Origin: JAEUKA01 sp035328405
GTDB lineage: Bacteria; Myxococcota_A; Polyangia; Palsa-1104; JAEUJZ01
Reading direction: 5' to 3'
Length of the DNA stretch: 64,000 nt
NCBI GenBank assembly: GCA_035328405.1
Contig: DAOLIT010000026.1
Span: 1-64,000 of the forward strand
The position numbers were made by a program, and so were the translations under genes. This document shows positions 24,701-33,357 of the stretch, one piece after another. The notes beneath the pieces are model-generated. The model did not search any database. It was not told the origin of the DNA and saw only the letters and a program-made list of their open reading frames with translations. Every line of letters starts with the position of its first letter. The first letter of the stretch is position 1.

Positions 24701-27700
24701 GCCCAGACTTGCACACCGATGCCGCCGCGATCTTCCTCTTTCATCGGCAGCTCGATGACCCCTTGCTGTTTCGGGGTCAGCATCCGTCGTTCCAACAGTT
24801 TTCCGTCTCGGTGCAGCTCCAAAAAGACCGTTTGATCCGAAAGACCCGAATGGATCAGCAACCGCGCTTTTTCCCCAACCCGAACCTGCCCCTGTTCCGC
24901 CACCACCAGCAGAGGAACTGCCACCGGTTTGCTTCCTGACACGACAAACTCGTGCCACGTTTCCGCAGTCTGGGAAAACGCATCTTGCGTCGTGTACCGC
25001 AGTCTGTATGCACCCGGTGTCAGCGCCGGCAGTTTCACTTCCGCGACCCCGTTTTCCCCATGTTCAAGTTTGCCCGCCGCTTTCTTTTCTCCATCTGCGA
25101 ACGACGCCAAAGTCGCCTCTGCTTGCCGGCTTCTGTCCCAACGGGGGAACAGTTTGTCGCCCGGCGTCGCAAAGGTTTCCGGCATCGCGCCTCTCGGAGG
25201 CGCAGGCCGCACCTGTTCCGCAGGAGGCAGCGTCGTTTTCGGCTGCACGAGCGCAAACAGTTGATAACTCCCTTCCCCTTTTTGAGGCGCGCCATCCAGA
25301 TTCGCTCGCCTGATGGAAAACGTCGCCGTCTGCCCCTCTGAAACGAAACCCACGTCGGTCGAGATGTGTGCTTCCACCGATGAAAAGCCCAGCCGGAAAC
25401 TCCGTTTCGCCGACCGTGTTTCTCCGCCTTCATCCGTCAGATCCGCTGCGACTGCATACGAATACGTGACCGCTTTGCCCAACCGTTCATCTGCCAAGGG
25501 CAAAAACGAAAGCTCGAACGAGCCATCCGGTTGCAGCTCCGACACGCCCGTGGCCACAGTCTGTTCTTCGCTGCCGCCGTCGTTTGCACTGCGGAACCCC
25601 CAAAAACCCCACCACCACGGATACATCGTCTGTCGCTTCACCCGCCATTTCACTTTTCCGCTCGTGACCGGCAGTCCGAAGTAGTACTTCGCTTCCCCCT
25701 TGAGTTTCGCCGTTTGGTTCAGCCGCAGCGCCACCGTCGGATCGGTCAGGCTGACTTCAAACGTCGGTCGCTTGTATTCCTCGACCCGGACGAACGCCGT
25801 GCCGTGGTATTGCAGTGCCTCGACGCGCCACTGTCCCAGCAGTCTGCCCGTCGGAATCACAAACTCACCCGCCGCCGTGCCGTATTCGTTCGTCTGCACT
25901 TTTTGCGTCGCCACCGCCTGGCTGTTTGGGTCGAGCAACCGGACTTCAAACGACTGGTTTTTCGCCGTTTTGTAATTTCCCGTCCGCGCGTTTCCGTCAT
26001 ACGCGACCACTTTGTAAAACAACTTTTGCGTCGGGCGATAAATGCTCCGATCCGTATACAAAAGCGCCCGCGAATACGAGGAATCCGTCCCCTCGTGTCC
26101 CAAATAAAATGTGTTCGACTGCACCGACTGGTCTTGACCCCGTTCGGCATAAACGAGGACCCCCGAATACGGCAAAGACGAAAACCGCGCGAGCCCCGAA
26201 CCGTTGGTCTTTTGCTGACCGATGACTTTGTGTTTTTGCCGCCAGTTCTGTTCGTACACAATCACCAAAGCGCCCTCGACCGGCTTTCCGGTGTCCCCCG
26301 ACACCACGATCGCCTCCACGCTGTTTGTGTGAACTCGCGTGTGAATCACCAAGTCCGACAGGATCAGATTGATCGCCTGGACCCGATTCCGTTCCTCTGA
26401 AAAATCCGGCAGAAACGACGCCATCACCACATACGTGCCCGGCCCCTTCAGCGGCGGCGTGACAAACGTGACGTGGCTTTTGTAATCCGGTGTCGCGGGC
26501 AGATCCACGCTCCATTCCACCGTCGGCCACTTGTTTGCGATCTTGCGCATCTCGTTGCTGTTCCACAGCAGGTTGTAGTCCTGGCTCGACTCGATCCGGT
26601 CCCGCAAATTCTGCGCGAACGCCCGGAAATACAACTTGCCCACGTTCCTGTGCGTCACCTGAATCGAGCGTTTTTGCACGCCATCGATCAGCATTCCCTC
26701 GATGCTAAACTCCGGGCTCTTGATCGACCGCGCCAGCGATTCACAGAACAGGCCGCCGTAGCTTTTCGGGTACGCCCGCGACCCCGCTTCCGCCAGCGCA
26801 AGCGCCCGCACCCTGTCCCCCGTTTCGTTCACGTACTGCGCAAGGAGTGCTTGTCCTTTCGCCCACCATTCGCTGTTCCGATTGGGCGGCAACAGGTCCT
26901 GTTCCAGATAGCGAATCATCGCCTCGCGATCCGCTTTTTCCCGGAACGAGGCGTGCAATTTTTCGATTCGCACCAGCCTCGCTTCCAGCGCCGCCTCTGT
27001 GTGCCCCTGCTGCGCGTGCCACGCTTCCAAATCCGACAGAACCCGCACCACCCGCGCCAGCGGATGTTCCCCCGCCTCGTCGAGTTTTCCGATCGTGTCC
27101 GCCTCCGCTTTCCCCGAAAGCAGCGCCGCCAAAGGCAGCCGAAACACCTCATTCGATTGCTCGGGAGTCCACCCTTCCGTGTTCGCCAAATGGTCTGCCG
27201 CAAGGTATGAAAGCGAATCCCGCAACGTCCCCCGAATGTGTGGAGGGTAGTTGTTCGGCGACACGTACGGTGCCAGCGCCTTCACCTTGTGCTGCGAAAG
27301 GTCTCCACGAGCCGGCCACAGCCGACCGTACGCCCGCGCGGCCTCGAGGAAAATCTGTTCCTTTGTCCACGCTTTCAGATCCACTGCTGCCTTGCTTTCG
27401 ACCTTTTCGCGTTTCCCGATTTCCCATGAATACGCCGACAAATACGTCATCAAGGAATGCGCGTAGTACAGCTCCAGAGCCGCCTGAGACAGCGCATCTT
27501 TCGGCCACGGTTCTGTCCGCAAAAAGCGCACCGCCGTCTCGTACCCGTGCAGACCCACTTGAAGCTGCACGTCTTTGATCAGCGTCTCGGTCCATTCCTC
27601 TCCGTTTTGCGCTGCCTGCGCCGCCCCGCGAATCTGCGCGATGATTTTCAGCGCCTCTTCAAACTTCTGTTCCTCGACCAACTTGTCTACTTGTTTCCAA

Positions 27701-27894
27701 TCCTTCGACCTGGGCATGTTTGTCCTTCCCGCGACAGGGGTCCCCGGAGCAGCCGCGCTGGCGTCTCCCCCAAGCGGCGACGTACCATCCCCTTTTCTTT
27801 CGCGATCACAACCCTCGCCCAACAACGTGAGCACCGCGCAAACCACGCAAAACAGCCAAGGAGACAGCAGCCGACCGAGTGTTCTTTGAAACAT
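21730..27894 (-). CDS. alpha-2-macroglobulin family lipoprotein
   Basis: This 2054-residue protein (ATG 27894; a GTG at 27918 adds 8) has a lipoprotein signal ending LLGEGC. An N-terminal helical, TPR-like region (about 60-400) is followed by many macroglobulin beta domains. A low-complexity bait-like stretch (about 1195-1280, Pro/Ala/Glu/Lys/Gly) leads into AYFFPQLVTEKDGTVAIEFA and DSVTSWNVWVHAVT. The thioester motif is preserved as YPYECVEQTLNRF, with the Cys codon at 23353-23355. It belongs to the large bacterial A2M class (YfaS/YfhM relatives) thought to trap proteases in the periplasm or at the surface. The usual partner gene for penicillin-binding protein 1C is not adjacent. Confidence 0.93.
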   Translation of the reverse strand: MFQRTLGRLLSPWLFCVVCAVLTLLGEGCDRERKGDGTSPLGGDASAAAPGTPVAGRTNMPRSKDWKQVDKLVEEQKFEEALKIIAQIRGAAQAAQNGEEWTETLIKDVQLQVGLHGYETAVRFLRTEPWPKDALSQAALELYYAHSLMTYLSAYSWEIGKREKVESKAAVDLKAWTKEQIFLEAARAYGRLWPARGDLSQHKVKALAPYVSPNNYPPHIRGTLRDSLSYLAADHLANTEGWTPEQSNEVFRLPLAALLSGKAEADTIGKLDEAGEHPLARVVRVLSDLEAWHAQQGHTEAALEARLVRIEKLHASFREKADREAMIRYLEQDLLPPNRNSEWWAKGQALLAQYVNETGDRVRALALAEAGSRAYPKSYGGLFCESLARSIKSPEFSIEGMLIDGVQKRSIQVTHRNVGKLYFRAFAQNLRDRIESSQDYNLLWNSNEMRKIANKWPTVEWSVDLPATPDYKSHVTFVTPPLKGPGTYVVMASFLPDFSEERNRVQAINLILSDLVIHTRVHTNSVEAIVVSGDTGKPVEGALVIVYEQNWRQKHKVIGQQKTNGSGLARFSSLPYSGVLVYAERGQDQSVQSNTFYLGHEGTDSSYSRALLYTDRSIYRPTQKLFYKVVAYDGNARTGNYKTAKNQSFEVRLLDPNSQAVATQKVQTNEYGTAAGEFVIPTGRLLGQWRVEALQYHGTAFVRVEEYKRPTFEVSLTDPTVALRLNQTAKLKGEAKYYFGLPVTSGKVKWRVKRQTMYPWWWGFWGFRSANDGGSEEQTVATGVSELQPDGSFELSFLPLADERLGKAVTYSYAVAADLTDEGGETRSAKRSFRLGFSSVEAHISTDVGFVSEGQTATFSIRRANLDGAPQKGEGSYQLFALVQPKTTLPPAEQVRPAPPRGAMPETFATPGDKLFPRWDRSRQAEATLASFADGEKKAAGKLEHGENGVAEVKLPALTPGAYRLRYTTQDAFSQTAETWHEFVVSGSKPVAVPLLVVAEQGQVRVGEKARLLIHSGLSDQTVFLELHRDGKLLERRMLTPKQQGVIELPMKEEDRGGIGVQVWAVRDHQYMARNLSFSVPWDNKELKLSFATLRDKLRPGQKETWRIAVRGPKEEVLGKGMVELLSYMYDRSLDVFAPHTPPSILSLYPSRSAISYGRINLDSQHPQWVHSNSLWENVHVPPLSVDSLVFPDSYGIGGPGARHRTGGMPIMRSLRAPGGMPPPAPKAAAPARAMAEEAPAMEKREESAGESKPDSGKDREQGGGKNRGPQQSESADAGTTLRSNFAETAYFFPQLVTEKDGTVAIEFAVPDSVTSWNVWVHAVTRDLQGASLRKEVRTVKELMVRPYLPRFFREADSAELKVMVNNAGDKKLSGKLNLEIFDPDTQQNLLPLFQVRQGSQSFSVEPGQSTSVTFPMTAPPRVSTVAFKVMAQAGDFADGELRPLPILPSRMHLVQSRFVTLRDKDSRTMTFEDMKRNDDPSLIHEQLVVTLDTQLFYTVLKALPYLVNYPYECVEQTLNRFLSTGIVSSVYREFPQVAKAAEEFGKRKTQLDSWDQHDPNRKMTLEESPWLELSKGGRDPEWGLINTLDPQIARAQRDSALQKLRKAQTSSGGFPWFPGGPPSPYMTLYLLNGFARATEFQVEIPKDMVQRGFQYMAEHYRSDYLKLMKRNECCWEFLSLLNYVATAFPDSSWTGDALTMSERKEILEYTFKHWKNHSPYIKGLLALTLKRMGRPQDAKLVWDSVMDSAKTEQDVGTHWAKEDRSWLWYNDTIESHAFALRVLMELDPKHAKRDGLVLWLLLNKKMSQWKSTRATAEVIYSLVHYLRAEKALGIREEAHVQIGPMSESFVFDPDKYVGKTQILIPGAQVEPQKHHTVKVEKATKGYMFASTTWHFSTEKLPDEARGDFFHVERKYFLRKNNGKEWTIAPLAEGAVLQPGDEVEVQLSLRSKHAAEYVHLRDPRAAGMEPDTTVSRYKWDLGIYWYEEVRDSGTNFFFERLPAGEYTFKYRLRANLAGHFRVGPAQIQSLYAPEFAAYSAGNMIHIGPQQQTKN

Positions 27895-28223
27895 CGAAAC
27901 AGGATACTGCAAACCCACCCAACACAGTTAGCCCCGCCACATTTCCCCTTTCCCACTCTGCCTACGCTTTGTCGTCTGGGAACTGCACACGGCTGGCTGT
28001 TCTAGAGGAACAGGGGTTGTACCCACCGTGTATGCAGCAGACGAGTCTTTTTTGTTGCTGCCTTGTCGCGGCAAAAACGGGACCGAGTTCCTCACCCCAC
28101 AGAGGAGACCAAGAACCACGTTTCTGGCAGAGAACTACCTTGTCGGGAGGTCGGGAGGTCGGGAGGTCAGGAGGTCGGGAGGTCAGGAGGTCGGGAGGTC
28201 GGGAGGTCGGGAGGTCGGGAGAA
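27895..28223. other. intergenic region between trigger factor and A2M genes
   Basis: About 330 bases lie downstream of tig and upstream of the A2M gene (both minus). They contain the A2M promoter region and the 8-bp tandem array at 28142-28221. I see no gene or clear hairpin terminator. Confidence 0.5.
28142..28221. repeat. ten tandem copies of GTCGGGAG (8 bp)
   Basis: Ten consecutive 8-base units run without interruption. Eight are GTCGGGAG and two (28166, 28182) are GTCAGGAG. Both flanks carry AGAACTAC (28131-28138 and about 28221-28228). The array ends 2 bases before the stop codon of trigger factor. The 8-base unit does not preserve a frame, in line with a non-coding position. Confidence 0.97.
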
Positions 28224-29567
28224 CTACGGGTTCGGTTGAGCGGTTTCGATGGCGGCTTTTTGCTCAAGGAAGTCGAGCGCTTTTTCCATCCGAAGTTGTG
28301 CCCGAAGCTGCCGAAGCCCCTGATCCTCACGCTGAAGTTCGGCTTTCATCTTCGCGACATTTTTGTCGTTCTCTTGGGCCATCTCTGCAATGTGCTTCTC
28401 GAGATCCTCGTCGGTGGCCTCGATCTTCTCTTTGTCTGCGAGCGCCATCATCACAAATTCGATGGAAGCGTTGCGAACAGCCTCTGCGTGTGCGGCTTGC
28501 GCGAACAACTCGGCGGTGGGTTTGAACTCGCCGTCCGGGTTTTCTTTCATGTGGTCTTTCCACAACTTCACACGAAGCTGGGCGCGACCCCGTTCATTTT
28601 CCAAAAAGCTCCGCGCCATTCGATTCAGCAGCGCCGGAGGCAGCGGAATGGGATTCCGCTTCAGAAGCTCCTCGACAAGCTGCAATCGCATTTCGTGGCG
28701 GGCTTCCTCTGTGTCTTCCTCGAGGAGTTTCTTCTGCGTTTTCTCCCTGAGTTCGGCCAGCGTTTCAGCCTCGCCAGTGTCTTTTGCGAAATCGTCATCC
28801 AAGTTTGGCAGGTACTTCACATGAGCAGACTTCACCGCGACCGACAGTCGAGCGATCTGTCCGGCGACTTCCTTGGCCATACCTTCTTTCGGCATGGTCA
28901 GTTCGATCGCATGCGCGGTCGCATCGAGTGCAATTCCCACAAGCGCATCGGCAAGGCCGGGAATCGGAGACCTATCGAGTTGGCCCAAATCGACTTGGAT
29001 TTCCTTGTCCTTGTACGTGAGCGGGCCGATGCTGCCGGTCAGCCGAATGGTGAGCACATCTCCTGCTTGCGAGACCGTGCGACCTTCAATGGGACGATAC
29101 TCAACCTGCGACTTTCGCCGATTTTCGAGAGCAGCATCTACCTGTTCGTCGGTGGCTTTGGCCTCGCGTCGCTTGACTGGTATGCCCTCGTACTCTTTCA
29201 GGTCGATCTCTGGGAACAGTTCAATGCGAGCACTGTACCGCAAGGGGGAGTCTTTCTTTGCCGCCGGAAGTTCCTCGAGCATGGGTTCGCTGATGATCCG
29301 CAGTGTTTGTTGGCCCAAGATCTCGCCGATCGTTTCAGAAACCAGCTCACGCGCCGCGTCCGCCGCCACTTTTTTGCCGTAGATGCTCTCGAGGAGCTGA
29401 CGGGGCGCTTTGCCGGGGCGAAAGCCTTTCAGCGCGACCTGTCGCCCGAGCTGGCGGTAGCTGTCGTCAAGCTTCTTGTTCACTTGCGCGGTGTCCACTT
29501 CGACCTTCACGCGCTTCTCGACGGGGGAAACATCTTCAAACTCGAAACGGACGGGAGAACCCTGCAT
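28224..29567 (-). CDS. tig: trigger factor, ribosome-associated chaperone
   Basis: This 447-residue protein has the full trigger-factor plan. The N-terminal ribosome-binding domain carries the signature ALKGFRPGKAPRQLLESIYG (about residues 45-64; the usual GFRxGKxP). A central FKBP-type PPIase domain (about 160-240, with GDVLTIRLTGSIG and IPGLADALVGIA) is followed by a long helical C-terminal chaperone domain. It binds nascent chains at the ribosome exit. The usual clpP-clpX neighbours are absent from this window. The stop is set by the edge of the 8-bp repeat array. Confidence 0.96.
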   Translation of the reverse strand: MQGSPVRFEFEDVSPVEKRVKVEVDTAQVNKKLDDSYRQLGRQVALKGFRPGKAPRQLLESIYGKKVAADAARELVSETIGEILGQQTLRIISEPMLEELPAAKKDSPLRYSARIELFPEIDLKEYEGIPVKRREAKATDEQVDAALENRRKSQVEYRPIEGRTVSQAGDVLTIRLTGSIGPLTYKDKEIQVDLGQLDRSPIPGLADALVGIALDATAHAIELTMPKEGMAKEVAGQIARLSVAVKSAHVKYLPNLDDDFAKDTGEAETLAELREKTQKKLLEEDTEEARHEMRLQLVEELLKRNPIPLPPALLNRMARSFLENERGRAQLRVKLWKDHMKENPDGEFKPTAELFAQAAHAEAVRNASIEFVMMALADKEKIEATDEDLEKHIAEMAQENDKNVAKMKAELQREDQGLRQLRAQLRMEKALDFLEQKAAIETAQPNP

Positions 29568-29771
29568 GAAATCGCCTCACTTGCCTTCGTCGTAAACCGC
29601 GCCTGAAAAGGAACACAGCGCGGGCTGATTTGGTTTTCGCAATTGGATCACAAGCTGGCTTGACTCGAAGCTTGTGCAAAAACTTGGGCAGTGTAAAAAG
29701 ACTGCCGCTTTCCGTAAAGCACTCATGACGACGTTTCTTTTGGACCACGCGCCATGTTCTCGAAACAAACG

Positions 29772-30500
29772 CTAAGCCGTCTCCGTGACCTCTTCGAGCA
29801 ACTTGGCCCAATACACCATTCGGTTGCAGTGAGGACAAATCTCGATGGAGTTTCCTCGCTGGAGAATGTTGTAAAGCTGCGGCGGGATTCGCATGTTGCA
29901 GCCGCGACAAGTACCGTCGGAAACCGCCACAATCGCCAAGCCACGTCGCATGCGAATCATCGAGTACTTGCGAAGCACATCGGGCCGCAAGCTCTTCGAC
30001 AGCTCATCCCGTTCGGCTTTCACCTCGGCGAGCTGACCCGAAATTTCGGCCAATCGCTGTTGTACGCGGTCTTTTTCGACCGCCATCTCTTGCCTCTGAG
30101 CGACGATTCGCGCTTCGTGGTCCGCGATCTTGGCCGATTGCTCGTTGATCGCTTGCGTCAACTTCGAGATTTCCTCGTCGCGTTGTTCCATCTGCCGCCG
30201 CGACGTTTCCACTTCGCGTTGCGCCGCATTTTGTTCCTTCAAGTTCCGCACGAGGGAACTTTTGGACTTGGCTCGTGCAAGCGAATCGGCGGCGTTCTTC
30301 TTTTCTTGTTCTTGCTCTTGCCGAAAGACCTCGGTGTCTTTCAGTTCTCGTCGTTTTTCGTCGAGCATCCGGTCAAGTTCCGCAATGGCACGCTCGACTT
30401 GTTGAACCTGCAAAGGCAGCGCCTTGCAGAGGTTTTCGAGTTCCAAAAGTTTTGCATCGTGGCGTTGAAGCCCTTCGAGCAGCTTGAGTTGATCGCGCAA
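29772..30500 (-). CDS. coiled-coil protein with C4 zinc ribbon (CT398/DUF164 type)
   Basis: This 242-residue protein is almost entirely a helical coiled coil (about 1-175, rich in Glu, Gln, Arg and Lys heptads). A C-terminal zinc ribbon has paired cysteines in CRGCNMRIPP and CPHCNRMVYW. This is the widespread Chlamydia CT398-like family (zf-RING_7), proposed to interact with secretion or sigma-54/flagellar partners in some species, but its role is unsettled. It lies between trigger factor and the tRNA on the same strand. Confidence 0.9.
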   Translation of the reverse strand: MRDQLKLLEGLQRHDAKLLELENLCKALPLQVQQVERAIAELDRMLDEKRRELKDTEVFRQEQEQEKKNAADSLARAKSKSSLVRNLKEQNAAQREVETSRRQMEQRDEEISKLTQAINEQSAKIADHEARIVAQRQEMAVEKDRVQQRLAEISGQLAEVKAERDELSKSLRPDVLRKYSMIRMRRGLAIVAVSDGTCRGCNMRIPPQLYNILQRGNSIEICPHCNRMVYWAKLLEEVTETA

Positions 30501-30535
30501 GCTCTTCCTCCGAAGTGGTGAGAAGTGGTGAATTG

Positions 30536-30609
30536 TGGGCCCACCTGGACTTGAACCAGGGACCGACCGGTTATGAGCCGGCTGCTCTAACCAACTGAGC
30601 TATAGGCCC
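30536..30609 (-). tRNA. tRNA with CAU anticodon, probably tRNA-Ile2
   Basis: The 74-base cloverleaf is complete. The acceptor stem is GGGCCTA/TGGGCCC with discriminator A. The D arm contains AGCTCAGTTGGTTAGAGC, the anticodon arm is GCCGG-CTCATAA-CCGGT, and the T arm contains GGTTCAAGTCC. The 3' CCA is not encoded. The acceptor stem and GCAGCCGGCTCATAACCGG resemble lysidine-modified tRNA-Ile2 more than elongator tRNA-Met, but this is judged from memory of family patterns; initiator tRNA is excluded because the first base pair is matched. Confidence 0.95.
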
Positions 30610-30623
30610 GAAAAACGCGACGG

Positions 30624-30652
30624 ACCGTATCGAAACCGAGCGGTCTTGGCAA
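30624..30652 (-). promoter_or_regulatory. candidate tRNA promoter
   Basis: On the minus strand TTGCCA (5 of 6 to the -35 consensus) is followed by 17 bases and TACGGT (weak -10). This places the start of transcription about 8 bases before the tRNA 5' end. Confidence 0.45.
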
Positions 30653-30807
30653 GAAGCCTCTTGTTTTTGCGACGGGCGTTTCAAATTGAGAAGTTCACTG
30701 CGCAAAGCACTTGATTGGCCGGGCCAGGTTGCGGCATGGTCACGCCGATTTTGCGCCTCGGGTTGTTCTTTTCGCCCGGCGCTGTTTTTGCCATCTGGCT
30801 GTTTTGA

Positions 30808-33294
30808 ATGGAAGCTGCCTTCAAACATACGCGGAAACCGTCGCTGCACTTTGCGGTGCTGTCGTTTTTGTGTCTGCTGTACATCCCGTTTTCCGGCGCG
30901 TATGGATTGTGGGACCCGTGGGAGACGCATTACGGCGAGGTGGCTCGGCAAATGGCCGCGCGAGGCGACTGGATTTCACTGTGGTGGCCCGGTTCGCCGC
31001 AAGATCCGGTGTCCGGCGTGTTTTTTTCCAAACCGGTGCTGACGTTTTGGCTGATGGCCTTGTCGCTCAAAGCGTTTGGGCTGGGGCACGCGGACCCACG
31101 GTTTTTCAATGAAATGACGGTGGGCTGGCGAGCGGAATGGGCACTTCGGCTCCCGTTTGTGCTGCTCGGGATTGTGGGTGTGTGGGCGGCCTATCTTTTG
31201 GTCGAGCGGGTTGCGTCCAGACGCGCGGCGCTGTGGACAGCACTTGTGCTGGCTACGTCTACACAGTGGGCGCTCATCGCACGGCAGGCGATGACCGACA
31301 TGGCGTTTGTTGCGCCGATGACGGTCGCGACTGTGTATGCCGCGTTGGCGCTTTTGCCACAGGCTGAGCCGTTTTCTCCAACGACCACACTGCCGCGCCG
31401 CAGCGTGCGGTTTTTGAGCCAGGATCTTTCCTGGCCTCACGACCGAGCGTTTTACGGTTTTCTCGCGCTGTTTGTGGGGTTTGTGCTGCCGCAGCTTGTG
31501 GTCAATGTCGCGCAGCTCAAGAGCTTTTCGATCACCTTGCGCGGACAGGGTTTTCGCGTGCTGGGGCCGCTTGCGATGCTGCCGTTCGCGGTGTTGTTTG
31601 TGGGCACTTTGTACGCATGTGCGCGCGTTCAAAACCGCCGAGCGATTTACTTGGCGACTGCGTATGTGCTATGCGGCGTCGCAACCCTGGCCAAGGGGCC
31701 GGCGGGCTTGGGCATGCCCGTGCTCACCATCGGGATGTTTCTGTTTTTGTCCGGGCGTCTTTCCGAAATTTTGGGCGAGCGGCAAACGGAAGCGCCAAGT
31801 GGTCTTTTGCTGAAACTCCCCGAGCCCATTCGCGAGCTGTGGAGTTACAAAGGCGGCCTCGAGCTTTCGCGCGGTGCGGCGCTGTTTCTGTGCGTCGCTG
31901 GGCCGTGGTTTGCGGCCATGCTCGCGCGGCATGGACAGCCGTTTTGGATTGAGCTCATCGGCGACAACTACGTTCATCGCGCGCAAGGCCGACACGGCGA
32001 TCGGGGTACGTTCGAGTACTACATCGAACAGATCGCCCTCGGGATGTTTCCATGGACGGGCATTGTCGCAGCGGGGTCTGTGTGGACGGCGCGCGTGTTG
32101 CGCAAAAACCATTCGACGAAATCAAGCAAAAACGCGCTCCGTCGAGAATTGTCCATCCTGTGCTTTGCTTGGTTTGCGGTCGATTTTGGCATCGTCACCC
32201 TCGTCAACACCAAGTTTCACCACTACATCCTGCCGGCTTTGCCGCCGCTTGCGATTTTTGCGGGGCTGTTTTTGGACGACCTGTGCGAGGTGGCGAGCGA
32301 CTGGATTCGGAACAGGCAGCGCGCATTGCTGTTTTTGGTGGGCGTGCCGCTGACGTATTTGGCCGGGCGAGATTTGTCGAACTTTCCGGCTCGGATCGGT
32401 TGGCTGTTCAACTACGACTACGTGAATGTGCCCAATGTCGGCAGGCCGTGGCCGGTGGTCAGTCTGTATGGAAACCGATACGAGTACGGCTCGCTCTTGT
32501 GGATTTTTGTCGGTTTGGCGACGGTGGCGGTAGCGGTGTTTGCGTTCGTTTTGCCCGCGTCCATGTCGGACCAAGACCCACAGCCGGTCGAGTCCTCGAC
32601 CAAGCCCAAACGCGGTGTGTGGATGTGGTGTTTGGCTGGACTTCTCGTCGCGGCGCTGTGTGTGCTTGGAAATGCGTTTGCTCCGTCGCCCGAGCAAGTC
32701 GTTGCGTACTCCATCTCGAAATTGCCGCCTGCGACGGTTTTTCCGCCTCGGTTGGCCTGGGCGTTTCTTGTGCCAGCCGGTCTGTGCGTCGCGTTCTTGT
32801 GCGCGGTGCTGTGGCGTCTGAAAAGGAGTTTCCAGCTTTCTACGAGGACCGCTCGTCGTGTGGCGTGGGGCGCTGGTTTGTGTGTCGCCGTTGCGATCGT
32901 GTGGACGAATTTCGTGCTGAATCGGTTTTTGGTCGATATCTCGCCGCACTGGAGCCAAAAGCACGTGTTTGCGACGTATTTCCGACTGCGCCAAGGCCCG
33001 CACGAACCAGTCATCGCCTGGATGATGTACTGGCGCGGCGAGAACTTTTACACCTGCAACCAGATTTACGACCACCGCGTCGAACCCGGCGAAAAAACGG
33101 TGTTTTTGGGTGATCGCAACACCGAGAAATTGCAGGAGTACATCCGCAATCATTCGGGACGACGGATGTTTTTCCTGATCGAGCGGCATCGCCTGGAATC
33201 GTTGAGAGGTCTTTTGCCCGAACCGTCGCGGCCTACGCTCGAGGTCGTCGATGACACAAACAACAAGGTCTATCTGGTCCGCGCGCAGCTCTAA
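30808..33294 (+). CDS. ArnT/PMT-like integral-membrane glycosyltransferase
   Basis: This 828-residue polytopic protein has about a dozen hydrophobic segments. The first periplasmic loop carries the acidic motif WDPWETHYGEVARQM (Asp36, Glu39), which corresponds to the catalytic region of the PMT/ArnT (GT-C) superfamily. ARQAMTDMAFVAPM and the conserved LAKGPAGLGMP follow. Such enzymes transfer a sugar from a polyprenyl-phosphate carrier to lipid A, a lipid or a protein on the periplasmic side. No arn operon genes are nearby, so the acceptor is unknown. A collagen-like lipoprotein gene begins 63 bases downstream and could be a substrate or unrelated. Confidence 0.88.
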   Translation: MEAAFKHTRKPSLHFAVLSFLCLLYIPFSGAYGLWDPWETHYGEVARQMAARGDWISLWWPGSPQDPVSGVFFSKPVLTFWLMALSLKAFGLGHADPRFFNEMTVGWRAEWALRLPFVLLGIVGVWAAYLLVERVASRRAALWTALVLATSTQWALIARQAMTDMAFVAPMTVATVYAALALLPQAEPFSPTTTLPRRSVRFLSQDLSWPHDRAFYGFLALFVGFVLPQLVVNVAQLKSFSITLRGQGFRVLGPLAMLPFAVLFVGTLYACARVQNRRAIYLATAYVLCGVATLAKGPAGLGMPVLTIGMFLFLSGRLSEILGERQTEAPSGLLLKLPEPIRELWSYKGGLELSRGAALFLCVAGPWFAAMLARHGQPFWIELIGDNYVHRAQGRHGDRGTFEYYIEQIALGMFPWTGIVAAGSVWTARVLRKNHSTKSSKNALRRELSILCFAWFAVDFGIVTLVNTKFHHYILPALPPLAIFAGLFLDDLCEVASDWIRNRQRALLFLVGVPLTYLAGRDLSNFPARIGWLFNYDYVNVPNVGRPWPVVSLYGNRYEYGSLLWIFVGLATVAVAVFAFVLPASMSDQDPQPVESSTKPKRGVWMWCLAGLLVAALCVLGNAFAPSPEQVVAYSISKLPPATVFPPRLAWAFLVPAGLCVAFLCAVLWRLKRSFQLSTRTARRVAWGAGLCVAVAIVWTNFVLNRFLVDISPHWSQKHVFATYFRLRQGPHEPVIAWMMYWRGENFYTCNQIYDHRVEPGEKTVFLGDRNTEKLQEYIRNHSGRRMFFLIERHRLESLRGLLPEPSRPTLEVVDDTNNKVYLVRAQL

Positions 33295-33357
33295 CCTGAG
33301 CGTCTTGCGCCGGAACCGTTTGGAAAAAAGGCCATTCACAGGACAAGGAGATCGAAC

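Noticed and set aside
28142..28221. Possible CRISPR array
   Set aside because: The units are 8 bases and contiguous with no spacers, so it is a simple tandem repeat.
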